This document shows, in pieces, positions 8,270 to 16,698 of a DNA stretch of 41,359 bases. Each line of letters starts with the position of its first letter. Position 1 is the stretch's first letter. Source of the DNA: DASSKO01 sp035690425 (GTDB taxonomy: Bacteria > Actinomycetota > Actinomycetes > Propionibacteriales > Nocardioidaceae). The translations under genes were made by a program, and so were the position numbers. The notes below the pieces were generated by a model, which was not told where the DNA came from, did no database searches, and was given only the letters and a program-made list of their open reading frames with translations. Location of the stretch: the NCBI GenBank assembly GCA_035690425.1, contig DASSKO010000203.1:1-41359 (forward strand), in the 5' to 3' direction.

Positions 8270-9256
8270 ATGGATCGCCGAACAGCAGTCGTCGCCATCG
8301 GTGGTAACGCCCTCCTGCGCGGGGGCGGTGGCGCGACCATCGCCGAGCAGTTCGACGCTGCGCGCAGCCTGACTGTGCCGCTGGTCGAGATGGTGCGCGC
8401 CGGTTGGCGCATCGTGGTGACGCACGGCAACGGGCCGCAGGTGGGGTTCATCCAGCGGCGCTCCGACCTGGTCGCCACCTTGGCCCCGGAGCTGCCACAT
8501 CTGGACCTGGACATGTGCGTCGCCGACTCCCAGGGAAGCCTGGGGTACATCCTGGCCAGCTCACTCGCGGGCCAGCTGCGCGCGGTGGGCGAGCCGGAGC
8601 GGGTGGCCGCGGTCGTGACGCACACCGTCGTGGATCCGGCCGACTCGGCCTTCCGCGAGCCCACCAAGCCGATCGGTGGCTTCTACACCGAGGAGGAGGC
8701 GCGTCGGCTCGCGACAACGAACGGCTGGACGGTAGCCGAGGACTCCGGCCGTGGCTGGCGTCGCGTGGTCGCCTCGCCTCGTCCGCAGCGCATCGTGGAG
8801 GCGGACGCCATCGACTGTCTGGTCAGCGGCGGCGTGCTCGTCGTGGCGGGCGGCGGTGGCGGCATCCCACTGACGGAGTTGCCGGACGGTCGCTACCAGG
8901 GTGTCGAGGCCGTGATCGACAAGGACTTCACGTCCGCCCACCTCGCAGCGGCGCTGAGTGCCGATCTTCTGGTGATCACCACCGGGGTGGCTCAGGTGGC
9001 GGTCAACTTCGGCCGACCGGACCAGCGTCTCCTCGACCAGGTCGATGTGGCGCAGGCTCGTCGGCACCTCGCCGACGGTCAGTTTCCCGCCGGGAGCATG
9101 GGCCCGAAGATCGAGGCGGCCCTGGACTTCTTGGAGACCGGCGGCGACGAGGTTCTGATCACCTCGCCCGAGTGCCTCACGGACGCGCTGGGTGGCAGCA
9201 CCGGGACTCGGCTCAGCCGGACCGGCCGCTCCGCCGAGTCGCTCCTCTATATATAG
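8270..9256 (+). CDS. arcC: Carbamate kinase
   Basis: The 328-aa product carries the family signatures: VAIGGNALL near the N-terminus, THGNGPQVGF, the VVAGGGGGIPL loop, VIDKDFTSA and AGSMGPKIEAAL. The enzyme transfers phosphate between carbamoyl phosphate and ADP, giving ATP, ammonia and CO2. In arginine-free contexts such as E. coli allantoin catabolism it takes carbamoyl phosphate from the FdrA/DUF1116 transcarbamoylase, the likely job here because no arginine deiminase genes are present. The gene is divergent from pucR and appears leaderless. It ends in TATATATAG, 16 bp before the stop of the convergent small gene. Confidence 0.95.
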   Translation: MDRRTAVVAIGGNALLRGGGGATIAEQFDAARSLTVPLVEMVRAGWRIVVTHGNGPQVGFIQRRSDLVATLAPELPHLDLDMCVADSQGSLGYILASSLAGQLRAVGEPERVAAVVTHTVVDPADSAFREPTKPIGGFYTEEEARRLATTNGWTVAEDSGRGWRRVVASPRPQRIVEADAIDCLVSGGVLVVAGGGGGIPLTELPDGRYQGVEAVIDKDFTSAHLAAALSADLLVITTGVAQVAVNFGRPDQRLLDQVDVAQARRHLADGQFPAGSMGPKIEAALDFLETGGDEVLITSPECLTDALGGSTGTRLSRTGRSAESLLYI

Positions 9257-9272
9257 GTCCTCGATACCTGGG

Positions 9273-9566
9273 TCAGGGTGCGCGACGGCCTGGCACGCCA
9301 AGGCCCTCGGCGTCGACGTCACCGTCTGCCCAGAGGCTTTCGTCGTACTCCCCGTCGGGGATGACGACGAACTCGTGCTCGGGCACCCGCCGAGCCGGAG
9401 ACGTCTGCTCTTCCAGCCGCCCGAGGTCAGCGGCACACCTCGCCACGTCGTCGGCGAGCCGCAGCACGTCGATATGCGTCCCGAGATGGGCCCGCAGGCC
9501 GAGCACCGCGCTCTGCAGGTCCCGCACGGCGGCATGGGCCCGGTACAGGTCATCGTGGATGCTCAT
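9273..9566 (-). CDS. Small hypothetical protein, 97 aa
   Basis: Starts MSIHDDLYRAHAAVRDLQ; the N-terminal half is helical and Leu/Asp/Arg-rich (heptad-like, possible coiled coil), followed by an acidic tail (VPEHEFVVIPDGEYDESLW). Similar short proteins of unknown function appear to occur in actinomycetes (recollection, not a search). GGGGAGAG upstream of the ATG at 9566 sets the start. It is convergent with carbamate kinase and divergent from the ThDP enzyme operon. No function can be assigned. Confidence 0.65.
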   Translation of the reverse strand: MSIHDDLYRAHAAVRDLQSAVLGLRAHLGTHIDVLRLADDVARCAADLGRLEEQTSPARRVPEHEFVVIPDGEYDESLWADGDVDAEGLGVPGRRAP

Positions 9567-9611
9567 CGCGTCTCTCCCCAGCTCGGAGTGAACCAAGGGC
9601 CCGAGGCTATC

Positions 9612-9715
9612 GCATACTGCATACACCCGACAAGATCCAAAATTTATCCCGCGGGAGTCCTAGACAACGCCCTTCGGCGTGCTGTAAACCTACGACGTAC
9701 AAAATACGGTATGCA
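9612..9715. promoter_or_regulatory. Regulatory region of the ThDP enzyme/frc operon with TGCATAC and TAGACA motifs
   Basis: The region is unusually AT-rich for the window. It contains a direct repeat GCATACTGCATAC (9612-9624), an inverted GTATGCA at 9709-9715, and CCTAGACAACGC at 9659-9670. The ten bases TAGACAACGC recur upstream of gntR at 19465-19474. TGTAAAC follows at 9683-9689. These look like operator sites for a GntR-type or similar regulator; the assignment is by shared sequence only. Confidence 0.45.
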
Positions 9716-9780
9716 ATCGACGCTGACGTGGCACGCACCATCGTCGATCCATGACTTTCCGACGAGGAGATGACTGCAGG

Positions 9781-11502
9781 ATGGCCCAGACAGTGTCCGA
9801 ATCCTACGTAAAGGATGACCCAAAGGATTCAGCACAGAGCCCAACGACGATCTCGGGTGGGCACCTAGTCGCCAAGGCCCTGAAGGCCGAGGGGGTTGAC
9901 ACGATCTTCACGCTCTGTGGAGGTCACATCATCGACATCTACGACGGATGTGTCGATGAGGGCATCGACGTCATCGACGTCCGGCACGAGCAGGTCGCCG
10001 CACACGCGGCGGACGGCTACGCCCGTCTCACCGGCAAGCCCGGTGTTGCGGTCGTGACCGCTGGCCCGGGCACCACGGACGCCGTGACCGGTGTGGCCAA
10101 CGCGTTCCGCGCCGAGAGCCCCATGCTGCTCATCGGTGGTCAGGGCTCGCTCAGCCAGCACAAGATGGGGTCGTTGCAGGACCTCCCGCACGTGGACATG
10201 ATGACGCCGATCACCAAGTTCGCAGCGACCGTCCCGCACACCGCGCGCGTCGCCGACATGGTCACGATGGCGTTCCGCGAGTCCTTCAAGGGCGCGACGG
10301 GTCCGTCGTTCCTGGAGATCCCCCGCGACATCCTCGATGCGGAGGTGCCGATCGAGGACGCCACCATCCCGGAGGCGGGCAAGTACCGTGCCTCGCCCAA
10401 GACGGCCGGCGACCCCGCCGCCGTCGAGGCCCTCGCCGACCTGCTGGTGCGCTCCGAGAAGGCCTGCGTGCTGCTCGGCAACCAGGTGTGGGCGTCCCGC
10501 AGCACCGACGCGGCGATCGACTTCGTGCGCACCGTCGACGTGCCCGCGTTCATGAACGGTGCCGCGCGCGGCACCCTCCCGCCGAAGGACCCGCACCACT
10601 TCCAGCTGGCGCGGCGCTACGGGTTCAACAACGCCGACCTGATCATCATCGTCGGCACCCCGTTCGACTTCCGGATGGGATACGGCAAGCGGCTGCCCAA
10701 GAACGCGACCGTGGTGCAGATCGACCTCGAGTACGCCACTGTCGGCCGCAACCGCGACGTCGACCTCGGCATCGTCGGTGACCCGGGTCTGATCCTGTCC
10801 GCCGTCACCAAGCTGGTGTCGGAGAAGGGCCAGAAGGTCGACCGCAAGGCCTGGTTCAGCGAGCTGCGTGCGGAGGAGGACGGCGCTTACCAGAAGCGGC
10901 TGCCCCACCAGCTGTCCGACGCACAGCCGGTCCACCCGCTGCGCCTGGCGCACGAGATCAACGAGTTCCTGACCGAGGACTCCATCTACGTCTGCGACGG
11001 CGGCGACGTGGTGACCTTCGCCGGCGGCGTCGTACAGCCCAAGGCGCCGGGACACTGGCTCGACCCGGGACCGCTCGGGACGATCGGCGTCGGCGTCCCG
11101 TTCGTGATGGCGGCCAAGAAGGCGTTCCCGCAGAAGGAGGTCGTTGCCCTCTTCGGTGACGGTTCCTTCGCGCTCACCGGGTTCGACTTCGACACCCTGG
11201 TCCGCTTCAACCTGCCGTTCATCGGTGTCATCGGCAACAACTCGTCGATGAACCAGATTCGCTACGGCCAGGAGCAGAAGTACGGCAAGGACCGCGGCCG
11301 AGTCGGCAACACGCTCAAGGACATCAAGTACAGCGAGTTCGCCAAGATGTTCGGCGGCTACGGCGAAGAGGTCTACGACCCCAACGAGATCCGTCCCGCG
11401 ATGCAGCGGGCCCGCGAGTCGGGCCTGCCCTCCCTGATCAACGTGTGGATCGATGAGAAGGTCTACGCGCCGGGGACCATGAACCAGACCATGTACAAGT
11501 AG
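9781..11502 (+). CDS. ThDP-dependent enzyme of the oxalyl-CoA decarboxylase/2-hydroxyacyl-CoA lyase group
   Basis: The 573-aa protein has the three-domain ThDP fold: a Pyr domain with catalytic Glu70 in VRHEQ, AGPGTTDAVTG, a central domain around residues 210-350, and a PP domain with GDGSFALTGFDFD (GDG at 459-461) and NN at 486-487. It resembles acetolactate synthase-like and HACL-like proteins more than classical Oxc; the post-NN sequence is NNSSMNQIRYGQ. Because frc follows directly, cleavage of oxalyl-CoA to formyl-CoA and CO2 is the favoured role, with 2-hydroxyacyl-CoA lyase as an alternative. The start at 9781 is preferred over 9751; GAGGAGA lies upstream. It is the first gene of an operon that continues through at least 17283. 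Confidence 0.75.
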   Translation: MAQTVSESYVKDDPKDSAQSPTTISGGHLVAKALKAEGVDTIFTLCGGHIIDIYDGCVDEGIDVIDVRHEQVAAHAADGYARLTGKPGVAVVTAGPGTTDAVTGVANAFRAESPMLLIGGQGSLSQHKMGSLQDLPHVDMMTPITKFAATVPHTARVADMVTMAFRESFKGATGPSFLEIPRDILDAEVPIEDATIPEAGKYRASPKTAGDPAAVEALADLLVRSEKACVLLGNQVWASRSTDAAIDFVRTVDVPAFMNGAARGTLPPKDPHHFQLARRYGFNNADLIIIVGTPFDFRMGYGKRLPKNATVVQIDLEYATVGRNRDVDLGIVGDPGLILSAVTKLVSEKGQKVDRKAWFSELRAEEDGAYQKRLPHQLSDAQPVHPLRLAHEINEFLTEDSIYVCDGGDVVTFAGGVVQPKAPGHWLDPGPLGTIGVGVPFVMAAKKAFPQKEVVALFGDGSFALTGFDFDTLVRFNLPFIGVIGNNSSMNQIRYGQEQKYGKDRGRVGNTLKDIKYSEFAKMFGGYGEEVYDPNEIRPAMQRARESGLPSLINVWIDEKVYAPGTMNQTMYK

Positions 11503-11510
11503 GTGTCGTC

Positions 11511-11544
11511 TGGGTGCGGAGCCGCAACGGCGGCTCCGCACCCA
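11511..11544 (+). promoter_or_regulatory. Intercistronic 15-bp perfect stem-loop between the ThDP gene and frc
   Basis: The arms 11511-11525 and 11530-11544 are exact reverse complements (TGGGTGCGGAGCCGC) with a 4-nt AACG loop. No U-run follows; the next bases lead into the frc ribosome site. It may be a partial terminator, an RNA processing site or a 3' stabiliser that sets different levels for the two enzymes. Confidence 0.7.
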
Positions 11545-11564
11545 GCCCCTTGAAAGGAGCGGGA

Positions 11565-12791
11565 ATGGGCAAGGCCCTAGAGGGCGTCCGGGTGCTGGAC
11601 ATGACCCACGTGCAGTCGGGACCCTCGTGCACACAGATTCTTGCCTGGCTTGGCGCCGATGTCGTCAAGCTCGAGGCACCCACCGGTGACATCACCCGGC
11701 AGCAGCTGCGCGACCTTCCAGATGTCGACAGCCTCTACTTCACGATGCTCAACTGCAACAAGCGGAGCGTCACGCTCAACATGAAGTCCGACCGCGGCAA
11801 GGAGATCTTCACCGACCTGGTGAAGAACTCCGACGTGCTGGTCGAGAACTTCGCCCCCGGCGCCATCGACCGGATGGGCTTCTCGTGGGAGCGCCTGCAG
11901 GAGATCAACCCCGAGCTGATCTACGCCTCGATCAAGGGCTTCGGCCCCGGCCGCTACGCGAACTTCAAGGCGTACGAGACCGTCGCGCAGGCCATGGGCG
12001 GCTCGATGAGCACCACCGGCTACGAGGACGGGCCCCCCACCTCCACCGGTGCCCAGATCGGTGACTCCGGCACCGGGATCCACCTGGTGGCCGCCATCCT
12101 GGCCGCGCTCTACCAGCGGGTCGGCACCGGTCGCGGACAGCGCGTGAGCGTTGCCATGCAGGAGGCCGTGCTGAACCTCGCCCGGGTGAAGCTGCGCGAC
12201 CAGCAGCGACTGGCGCACGGCCCGCTCAACGAGTACCCGAACTCCGAGTTCGGTGACGAGGTGCCGCGCTCGGGCAACGCGTCCGGTGGTGGCCAGCCCG
12301 GGTGGGCCGTCAAGTGCTCGCCGGGTGGACCGAACGACTGGATCTACGTGATCGTGCAGCCCGTCGGCTGGGCGCCCATCGCCGAGCTGATCGGCCGGCC
12401 CGAGCTCGCCGACGACCCCGACTGGAACACTCCCTCCGTGCGGCTGTCCAAGCTCGACAAGATGTTCGCCATGATCGAGGAGTGGACCGAGAAGCACACC
12501 AAATGGGAGGTCATGGACAAGCTCAATGCCCTCAACGTGCCGTGCGGTCCGATCCTGAGCACCAAGGACCTCATCGAGGACGAGACCCTCGCGGCGAACG
12601 GCGCGGTCGTGGAGGTGCCCCACTCCCAGCGCGGCACGTTCAAGACCGTCGGCTGCCCGCTGAAGCTGTCCGACTCCCCCGTGGAGATCGAGACCTCGCC
12701 GCTGCTCGGCCAGCACACCGCGGAGATCTACGGCGAGCTCGGCATCGCCGAGTCGGAGCTCGAGCAGCTCAAGGCCGCCGGAGTGATCTGA
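11565..12791 (+). CDS. frc: Formyl-CoA:oxalate CoA-transferase (class III, CaiB/BaiF family)
   Basis: The 408-aa protein is strikingly similar to Oxalobacter Frc and E. coli YfdW throughout: VLDMTHVQSGPSCTQ with Gln17, RDLPDVDSLYFTMLNCNKRS, ENFAPGAIDRMGF, AQIGDSGTGIHL with the catalytic Asp at about 167, and the glycine loop SGGGQPGW (about 240-247). The enzyme moves CoA from formyl-CoA to oxalate, giving oxalyl-CoA and formate. The start is the ATG at 11565 after AAAGGAG; upstream codons lie inside the hairpin. It is followed after about 50 bp by the acyl-CoA ligase. Among the genes of this operon it is the strongest evidence for oxalate as a substrate. Confidence 0.93.
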   Translation: MGKALEGVRVLDMTHVQSGPSCTQILAWLGADVVKLEAPTGDITRQQLRDLPDVDSLYFTMLNCNKRSVTLNMKSDRGKEIFTDLVKNSDVLVENFAPGAIDRMGFSWERLQEINPELIYASIKGFGPGRYANFKAYETVAQAMGGSMSTTGYEDGPPTSTGAQIGDSGTGIHLVAAILAALYQRVGTGRGQRVSVAMQEAVLNLARVKLRDQQRLAHGPLNEYPNSEFGDEVPRSGNASGGGQPGWAVKCSPGGPNDWIYVIVQPVGWAPIAELIGRPELADDPDWNTPSVRLSKLDKMFAMIEEWTEKHTKWEVMDKLNALNVPCGPILSTKDLIEDETLAANGAVVEVPHSQRGTFKTVGCPLKLSDSPVEIETSPLLGQHTAEIYGELGIAESELEQLKAAGVI

Positions 12792-12844
12792 CCACTCGCC
12801 GACACCCACCATTCACCAACTTCCCCACCGGATTAGGAGAAGGC

Positions 12845-14986
12845 ATGAGCTACGACCGAAAGGTTGTACAGGGCGTACTCGACAAGGCGCTCGCCGAGGG
12901 GCAGACGTCGCTGAGCGCGCCCGACGCCAAGAAGGTCGCGGACGCGTACGGGATCCCCACCCCGGGCGAAGGCCTGGCCACCTCGGCCGAGGAGACGGCT
13001 TCGCTCGCTCAGGAGATCGGCTTCCCGGTCGTCCTGAAGATTGTTTCCCCGGAGATCCTGCACAAGACCGATGCCGGCGGTGTGCTGGTCGGCGTCGACA
13101 GCGCCGAGGCGGCGTCGAAGGGCTACGACGAGATCGTCCGCAACGCCAAGGCGTACGACCCGAACGCGACGATCACCGGCATCCAGGTCCAGCAGATGCT
13201 GCAGAGCGGCCCGGACGTGCAAGAGGTCATCATCGGTGCGGTCACCGACCCCACCTTCGGCAAGGTCGTGGCGTTCGGGCTCGGCGGTGTCCTCGTCGAG
13301 GTGCTCAAGGACGTCACGTTCCGCCTCGCGCCGGCGACCGCCGACGAGGCGAAGTCCATGGTCGACGGGATTCAGGCCGCCGAGGTGCTCAACGGTGTGC
13401 GTGGTGCCGAGGGTGTGGACAAGGACGCCGTCGCCGCTGTGATCCAGCGGCTGTCCGACCTTGTCAACGACTTCCCGCAGTTCGCCGAGGTGGACCTGAA
13501 CCCCGTGCTCGCGTCCAAGGACGGGGCAACGGCCGTCGACGTGCGGATCATCGTGGACGAGAAGGCGGGCCAGCCCGTCGAGCGGTTCACGCAGGACGAG
13601 ATCATCGAGTCGATGACTCGCATCATGAAGCCGAAGGCGATCGCCGTGATCGGTGCCTCCAACGAGGCGGGCAAGATCGGCAACTCGGTGATGCAGAACC
13701 TCATCAACGGCGGCTACCAGGGTGACATCTTCCCGATCAACCCCAAGGCCGACGAGGTGCTCGGCAAGAAGGCCTACAAGAGCATCAGCGACGTCGCAGA
13801 CGACGTGGACGTCGCGGTGTTCGCCGTGCCCGCGAAGTTCGTGGCGGGTGCCCTCGAGCAGTGCGGCGAGAAGGGGGTCGCGGGTGCGATCCTCATCCCG
13901 TCCGGATTCGCCGAGACCGGCAACCAGGAGCTGCAGGACGAGGCCGTCGCGATCGCCCGCAAGCACGGCGTCCGCATCCTCGGCCCGAACATCTACGGCT
14001 ACTACTACACGCCGGAGAACCTCTGCGCGACGTTCTGCACGCCGTACGACGTGAAGGGCGGCGTCGCGCTGTCCTCGCAGAGCGGCGGCATCGGCATGGC
14101 CATCCTCGGCTTCAGCCGGAGCAGCAAGATGGGTGTCTCCGCCATCGTGGGTGTCGGCAACAAGTCCGACATCGACGAGGACGACCTGCTGACGTTCTTC
14201 GAGCAGGACGACAACACCAACATCGTCGCGATGCACCTCGAGGACCTCAAGGACGGCCGCTACTTCGCCGAGACCGCGAAGCGGGTCTCCAAGAAGAAGC
14301 CGGTCGTGGTGCTCAAGGCCGGCCGCACCGACATGGGTGCGCGGGCCGCGAGCTCGCACACCGGCGCACTGGCCGGCAACGACAAGGTGTACGACGACAT
14401 CCTGCGGCAGAGCGGGGTCGTGCGGGCGCCGGGGCTGAACGAGATGCTCCAGTACGCCCGTGGGCTGCCGCTGCTGCCGACGCCGAAGGGCGAGAACGTC
14501 GCGATCATCACCGGTGCCGGTGGGTCGGGCGTGCTGCTCTCCGACGCCTGTGTCGACAACGGCCTGACGCTGATGGAGATGCCGACCGATCTCGCTGAGG
14601 CGTTCGACAAGTACATCCCGCCGTTCGGTGCCTCGGGCAACCCGATCGACATCACCGGCGGCGAGCCGCCGTCGACCTACCGCAACACCGTTGCGCTGGG
14701 CCTCGAGGACGACCGGATCCACGCACTGATCCTGGGCTACTGGCACACGATCGTCACCCCGCCTATGGTGTTCGCGGAACTGGTGGCCGACGTGGTCGAG
14801 GAGTACCGCAAGAAGGGCATCGAGAAGCCCGTGGTCGCCTCACTGTCCGGCGACGTCGAGGTGGAGGAGGCGAGCCAGTACCTGTTCGAGCGCGGCGTCG
14901 TCGCCTACCCCTACACCACCGAGCTGCCGGTGCAGGTCCTCGGCGCGAAGTACCGCTGGGCGCGCAACGCCGGCGCACTCGGCTAG
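12845..14986 (+). CDS. ADP-forming acyl-CoA ligase (fused beta-alpha, acetate--CoA ligase family)
   Basis: The 713-aa protein joins an ATP-grasp beta part (residues 1-240: GFPVVLKIVSPEILHKTDAGGV, FAEVDLNPVL) to a CoA-binding alpha part (VIGASNEAGKIGNS at about 268, FPINPKADEVLG, GPNIYGYYY, SSQSGGIGMA) and a ligase/flavodoxin-like part with the phospho-His motif SSHTGALAG (His505). Such enzymes interconvert acyl-CoA plus ADP and phosphate with acid plus ATP. In this operon it could prime oxalate or formate with CoA, or harvest ATP from an acyl-CoA. The ATG at 12845 follows AGGAGA; a much longer open frame to 12302 is only frc read in another frame. Substrate not determined. Confidence 0.9.
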   Translation: MSYDRKVVQGVLDKALAEGQTSLSAPDAKKVADAYGIPTPGEGLATSAEETASLAQEIGFPVVLKIVSPEILHKTDAGGVLVGVDSAEAASKGYDEIVRNAKAYDPNATITGIQVQQMLQSGPDVQEVIIGAVTDPTFGKVVAFGLGGVLVEVLKDVTFRLAPATADEAKSMVDGIQAAEVLNGVRGAEGVDKDAVAAVIQRLSDLVNDFPQFAEVDLNPVLASKDGATAVDVRIIVDEKAGQPVERFTQDEIIESMTRIMKPKAIAVIGASNEAGKIGNSVMQNLINGGYQGDIFPINPKADEVLGKKAYKSISDVADDVDVAVFAVPAKFVAGALEQCGEKGVAGAILIPSGFAETGNQELQDEAVAIARKHGVRILGPNIYGYYYTPENLCATFCTPYDVKGGVALSSQSGGIGMAILGFSRSSKMGVSAIVGVGNKSDIDEDDLLTFFEQDDNTNIVAMHLEDLKDGRYFAETAKRVSKKKPVVVLKAGRTDMGARAASSHTGALAGNDKVYDDILRQSGVVRAPGLNEMLQYARGLPLLPTPKGENVAIITGAGGSGVLLSDACVDNGLTLMEMPTDLAEAFDKYIPPFGASGNPIDITGGEPPSTYRNTVALGLEDDRIHALILGYWHTIVTPPMVFAELVADVVEEYRKKGIEKPVVASLSGDVEVEEASQYLFERGVVAYPYTTELPVQVLGAKYRWARNAGALG

Positions 14987-15002
14987 CAAGTACGGCCGCC
15001 CA

Positions 15003-15038
15003 CGTGGGCCTCGGACGTTGCCGCGTACGAGGCCCGCG
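15003..15038 (+). terminator. Imperfect hairpin after the acyl-CoA ligase
   Basis: CGTGGGCCTCG (15003-15013) and CGAGGCCCGCG (15028-15038) pair with one mismatch around a 14-nt loop, just past the ligase stop. There is no U-run, so this is at best an attenuator or Rho-dependent end; the operon probably continues. The rest of 14987-15206 shows no gene. Confidence 0.35.
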
Positions 15039-15206
15039 GGGCGGGACACAGTTTCCACGTGTGAGAGCAAGGTGATTGGTTGGTGGTCCTCGGTGCCCCG
15101 AAACGGTGGTGCTTCCTTCCGGCAGCAGGGGGCTGTACAAGGACTGAGTTGAAGGAAGACTGCACGAGCAAGTTGTCTTGAGTTGGCGTCGATCAAAGGA
15201 GTGGCC

Positions 15207-16697
15207 TTGGACGTCACAGGTACTACCTCAGGGGGCCAAGAAGGTCCCGTTTCAACCGAAAAGGTCTGGCATGCCGGCGGCTTGGAGCCCATGCCTATCC
15301 GCAAGTTGCCGAAGGCTCCGCCGTCGATCCACCTCCTCGGCCCGACCGTGTTCCTCGTCGCCCTCGGCGTCGGGATGGGCGAGTCGTACCTGTGGCCTCG
15401 GCTGGTGCTGGTGTTCGGCCCGGACATCCGGTGGCTCTTCCTCATCGGTGTCACGCTGCAGGCTGTCGTGCTGTTGGAGATGTCGCGCTACGCGATGGCG
15501 ACGGGGGAGAGCATCTTCTACGGCGCGGCCCGCGTGTTCAAGCCGATCATGTGGTTCTTCTTCATCGCGGCGATCCTGATCTACATCTGGCCTGGCCACC
15601 TCGCGGCCGGTGCGAACGCGTTCGAGTCCCTGACGGGCATCCCCTGGCAGTACACCGGCGTCGCTGCCCTGCTGTTCGTGGGCACGTTGTTCAGCCTGCT
15701 GCGCAACGTCTACGACACCGTCGAGAAGATCCTCGGTCTGCTGATCGGCCTCCTTGTCGTCGGTACGGCGATCATCGCCGCGATGGTCGGCAGCTGGAGC
15801 GACCTCGCCGACACCCTGTCCGGGATGTTCGCGTTCGGCTACCTGCCTGACCTTGCGCTGTCAGAGGCATGGTTCCCGGTTATCGTCGGTTCAATCGCGT
15901 TCGCCGGTCCCTCGGGCATGCAGCAGATGTGGTACACGCTGCAGCTGCGAGACAGTGGTGCGGGCATGGGCGCCCACATTCCCAAGGTGAAGGGTCTTGT
16001 GCACGCCGGTGAGGCCGAGGCGATGCCGTCGCGCGGCTACATGTTCGACACCGAGGACCCCGAGGAGATGGACAAGTGGAGGGGATGGCGCAAGTGGGTC
16101 ACCTTCGACGCGCTGTTCCTGTTCTGGGGCATCACGATGCTGGTGACGATCTCGTTCACCATCCTCGCGATGGCTGCCGCCACGGAGAACCCGAACGTGG
16201 CGACGATCATCCAGGGCGGGGACCGCGATGCTGCACTGGAGGCGATGGCCGACGCGTTCAGCTCGGTCGGCGGCTCGGTGATGGGTGGGGTCTTCTTCGG
16301 CTTCATCTCGCTCATCGGTCTCAACGCAACGCTGGGTCTGTTCGACTCGTTCTCGCGTGGACAGTCCGACATCGCGTACTACTTCATCCCCGGCGCGAAG
16401 AAGTTCAACGTCTCGCAGCTGTACGCGATGTTCCTGTGGGGCGTGGTGATCTTCGGCATCTTGATCCTGCTGTTCGGGCCGGCCGACGGGCCGACGGCGA
16501 TCCTGGATGTCCTCGCGTTCCTGTCGACGTTCGCCATGGGCTCCTACTGTGTGGTGCTGCTGCTGGTGAACAACATGATGTTGCCCAAGCCGATCCGTCC
16601 GGGCATCGTCCGGAACCTCATCATCGGGTTCGGTGCGGTGTTCTATCTCGGCATGCTCTTCTACAGCCTGGTTCGCTTCGGCGTGGTTGTGGCCTGA
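15207..16697 (+). CDS. Nramp-like membrane transporter lacking canonical metal-binding motifs
   Basis: The 496-aa protein has about 11 membrane segments in an Nramp/APC-like pattern. TM1 reads VALGVGMGESYLWPRL where metal transporters have DPGN, and the TM6 region reads IAFAGPSGMQQMWY where they have MPH. Without those ligands it is unlikely to be a classical Mn/Fe importer. Its place directly after frc and the CoA ligase suggests uptake of an organic acid such as oxalate (inference). Several starts are possible. TTG at 15207 has AAAGGAG with 5-nt spacing and is chosen; ATG at 15291 is an alternative. The next gene follows after one base. Confidence 0.75.
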   Translation: MDVTGTTSGGQEGPVSTEKVWHAGGLEPMPIRKLPKAPPSIHLLGPTVFLVALGVGMGESYLWPRLVLVFGPDIRWLFLIGVTLQAVVLLEMSRYAMATGESIFYGAARVFKPIMWFFFIAAILIYIWPGHLAAGANAFESLTGIPWQYTGVAALLFVGTLFSLLRNVYDTVEKILGLLIGLLVVGTAIIAAMVGSWSDLADTLSGMFAFGYLPDLALSEAWFPVIVGSIAFAGPSGMQQMWYTLQLRDSGAGMGAHIPKVKGLVHAGEAEAMPSRGYMFDTEDPEEMDKWRGWRKWVTFDALFLFWGITMLVTISFTILAMAAATENPNVATIIQGGDRDAALEAMADAFSSVGGSVMGGVFFGFISLIGLNATLGLFDSFSRGQSDIAYYFIPGAKKFNVSQLYAMFLWGVVIFGILILLFGPADGPTAILDVLAFLSTFAMGSYCVVLLLVNNMMLPKPIRPGIVRNLIIGFGAVFYLGMLFYSLVRFGVVVA

Positions 16698-16698
16698 C

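Noticed and set aside
12302..12844. N-terminal extension of the acyl-CoA ligase
   Set aside because: The open frame upstream of 12845 is frc read in another frame, Arg-rich and unlike any domain; a good ribosome site precedes the ATG at 12845.
15183..15206. TTG at 15183 or GTG at 15201 as start of the Nramp-like gene
   Set aside because: AAAGGAG at 15195-15201 is correctly spaced only for the TTG at 15207; the GTG overlaps the ribosome site.
15207..16697. Classical Mn/Fe Nramp transporter
   Set aside because: The DPGN and MPH metal-binding motifs are both absent.
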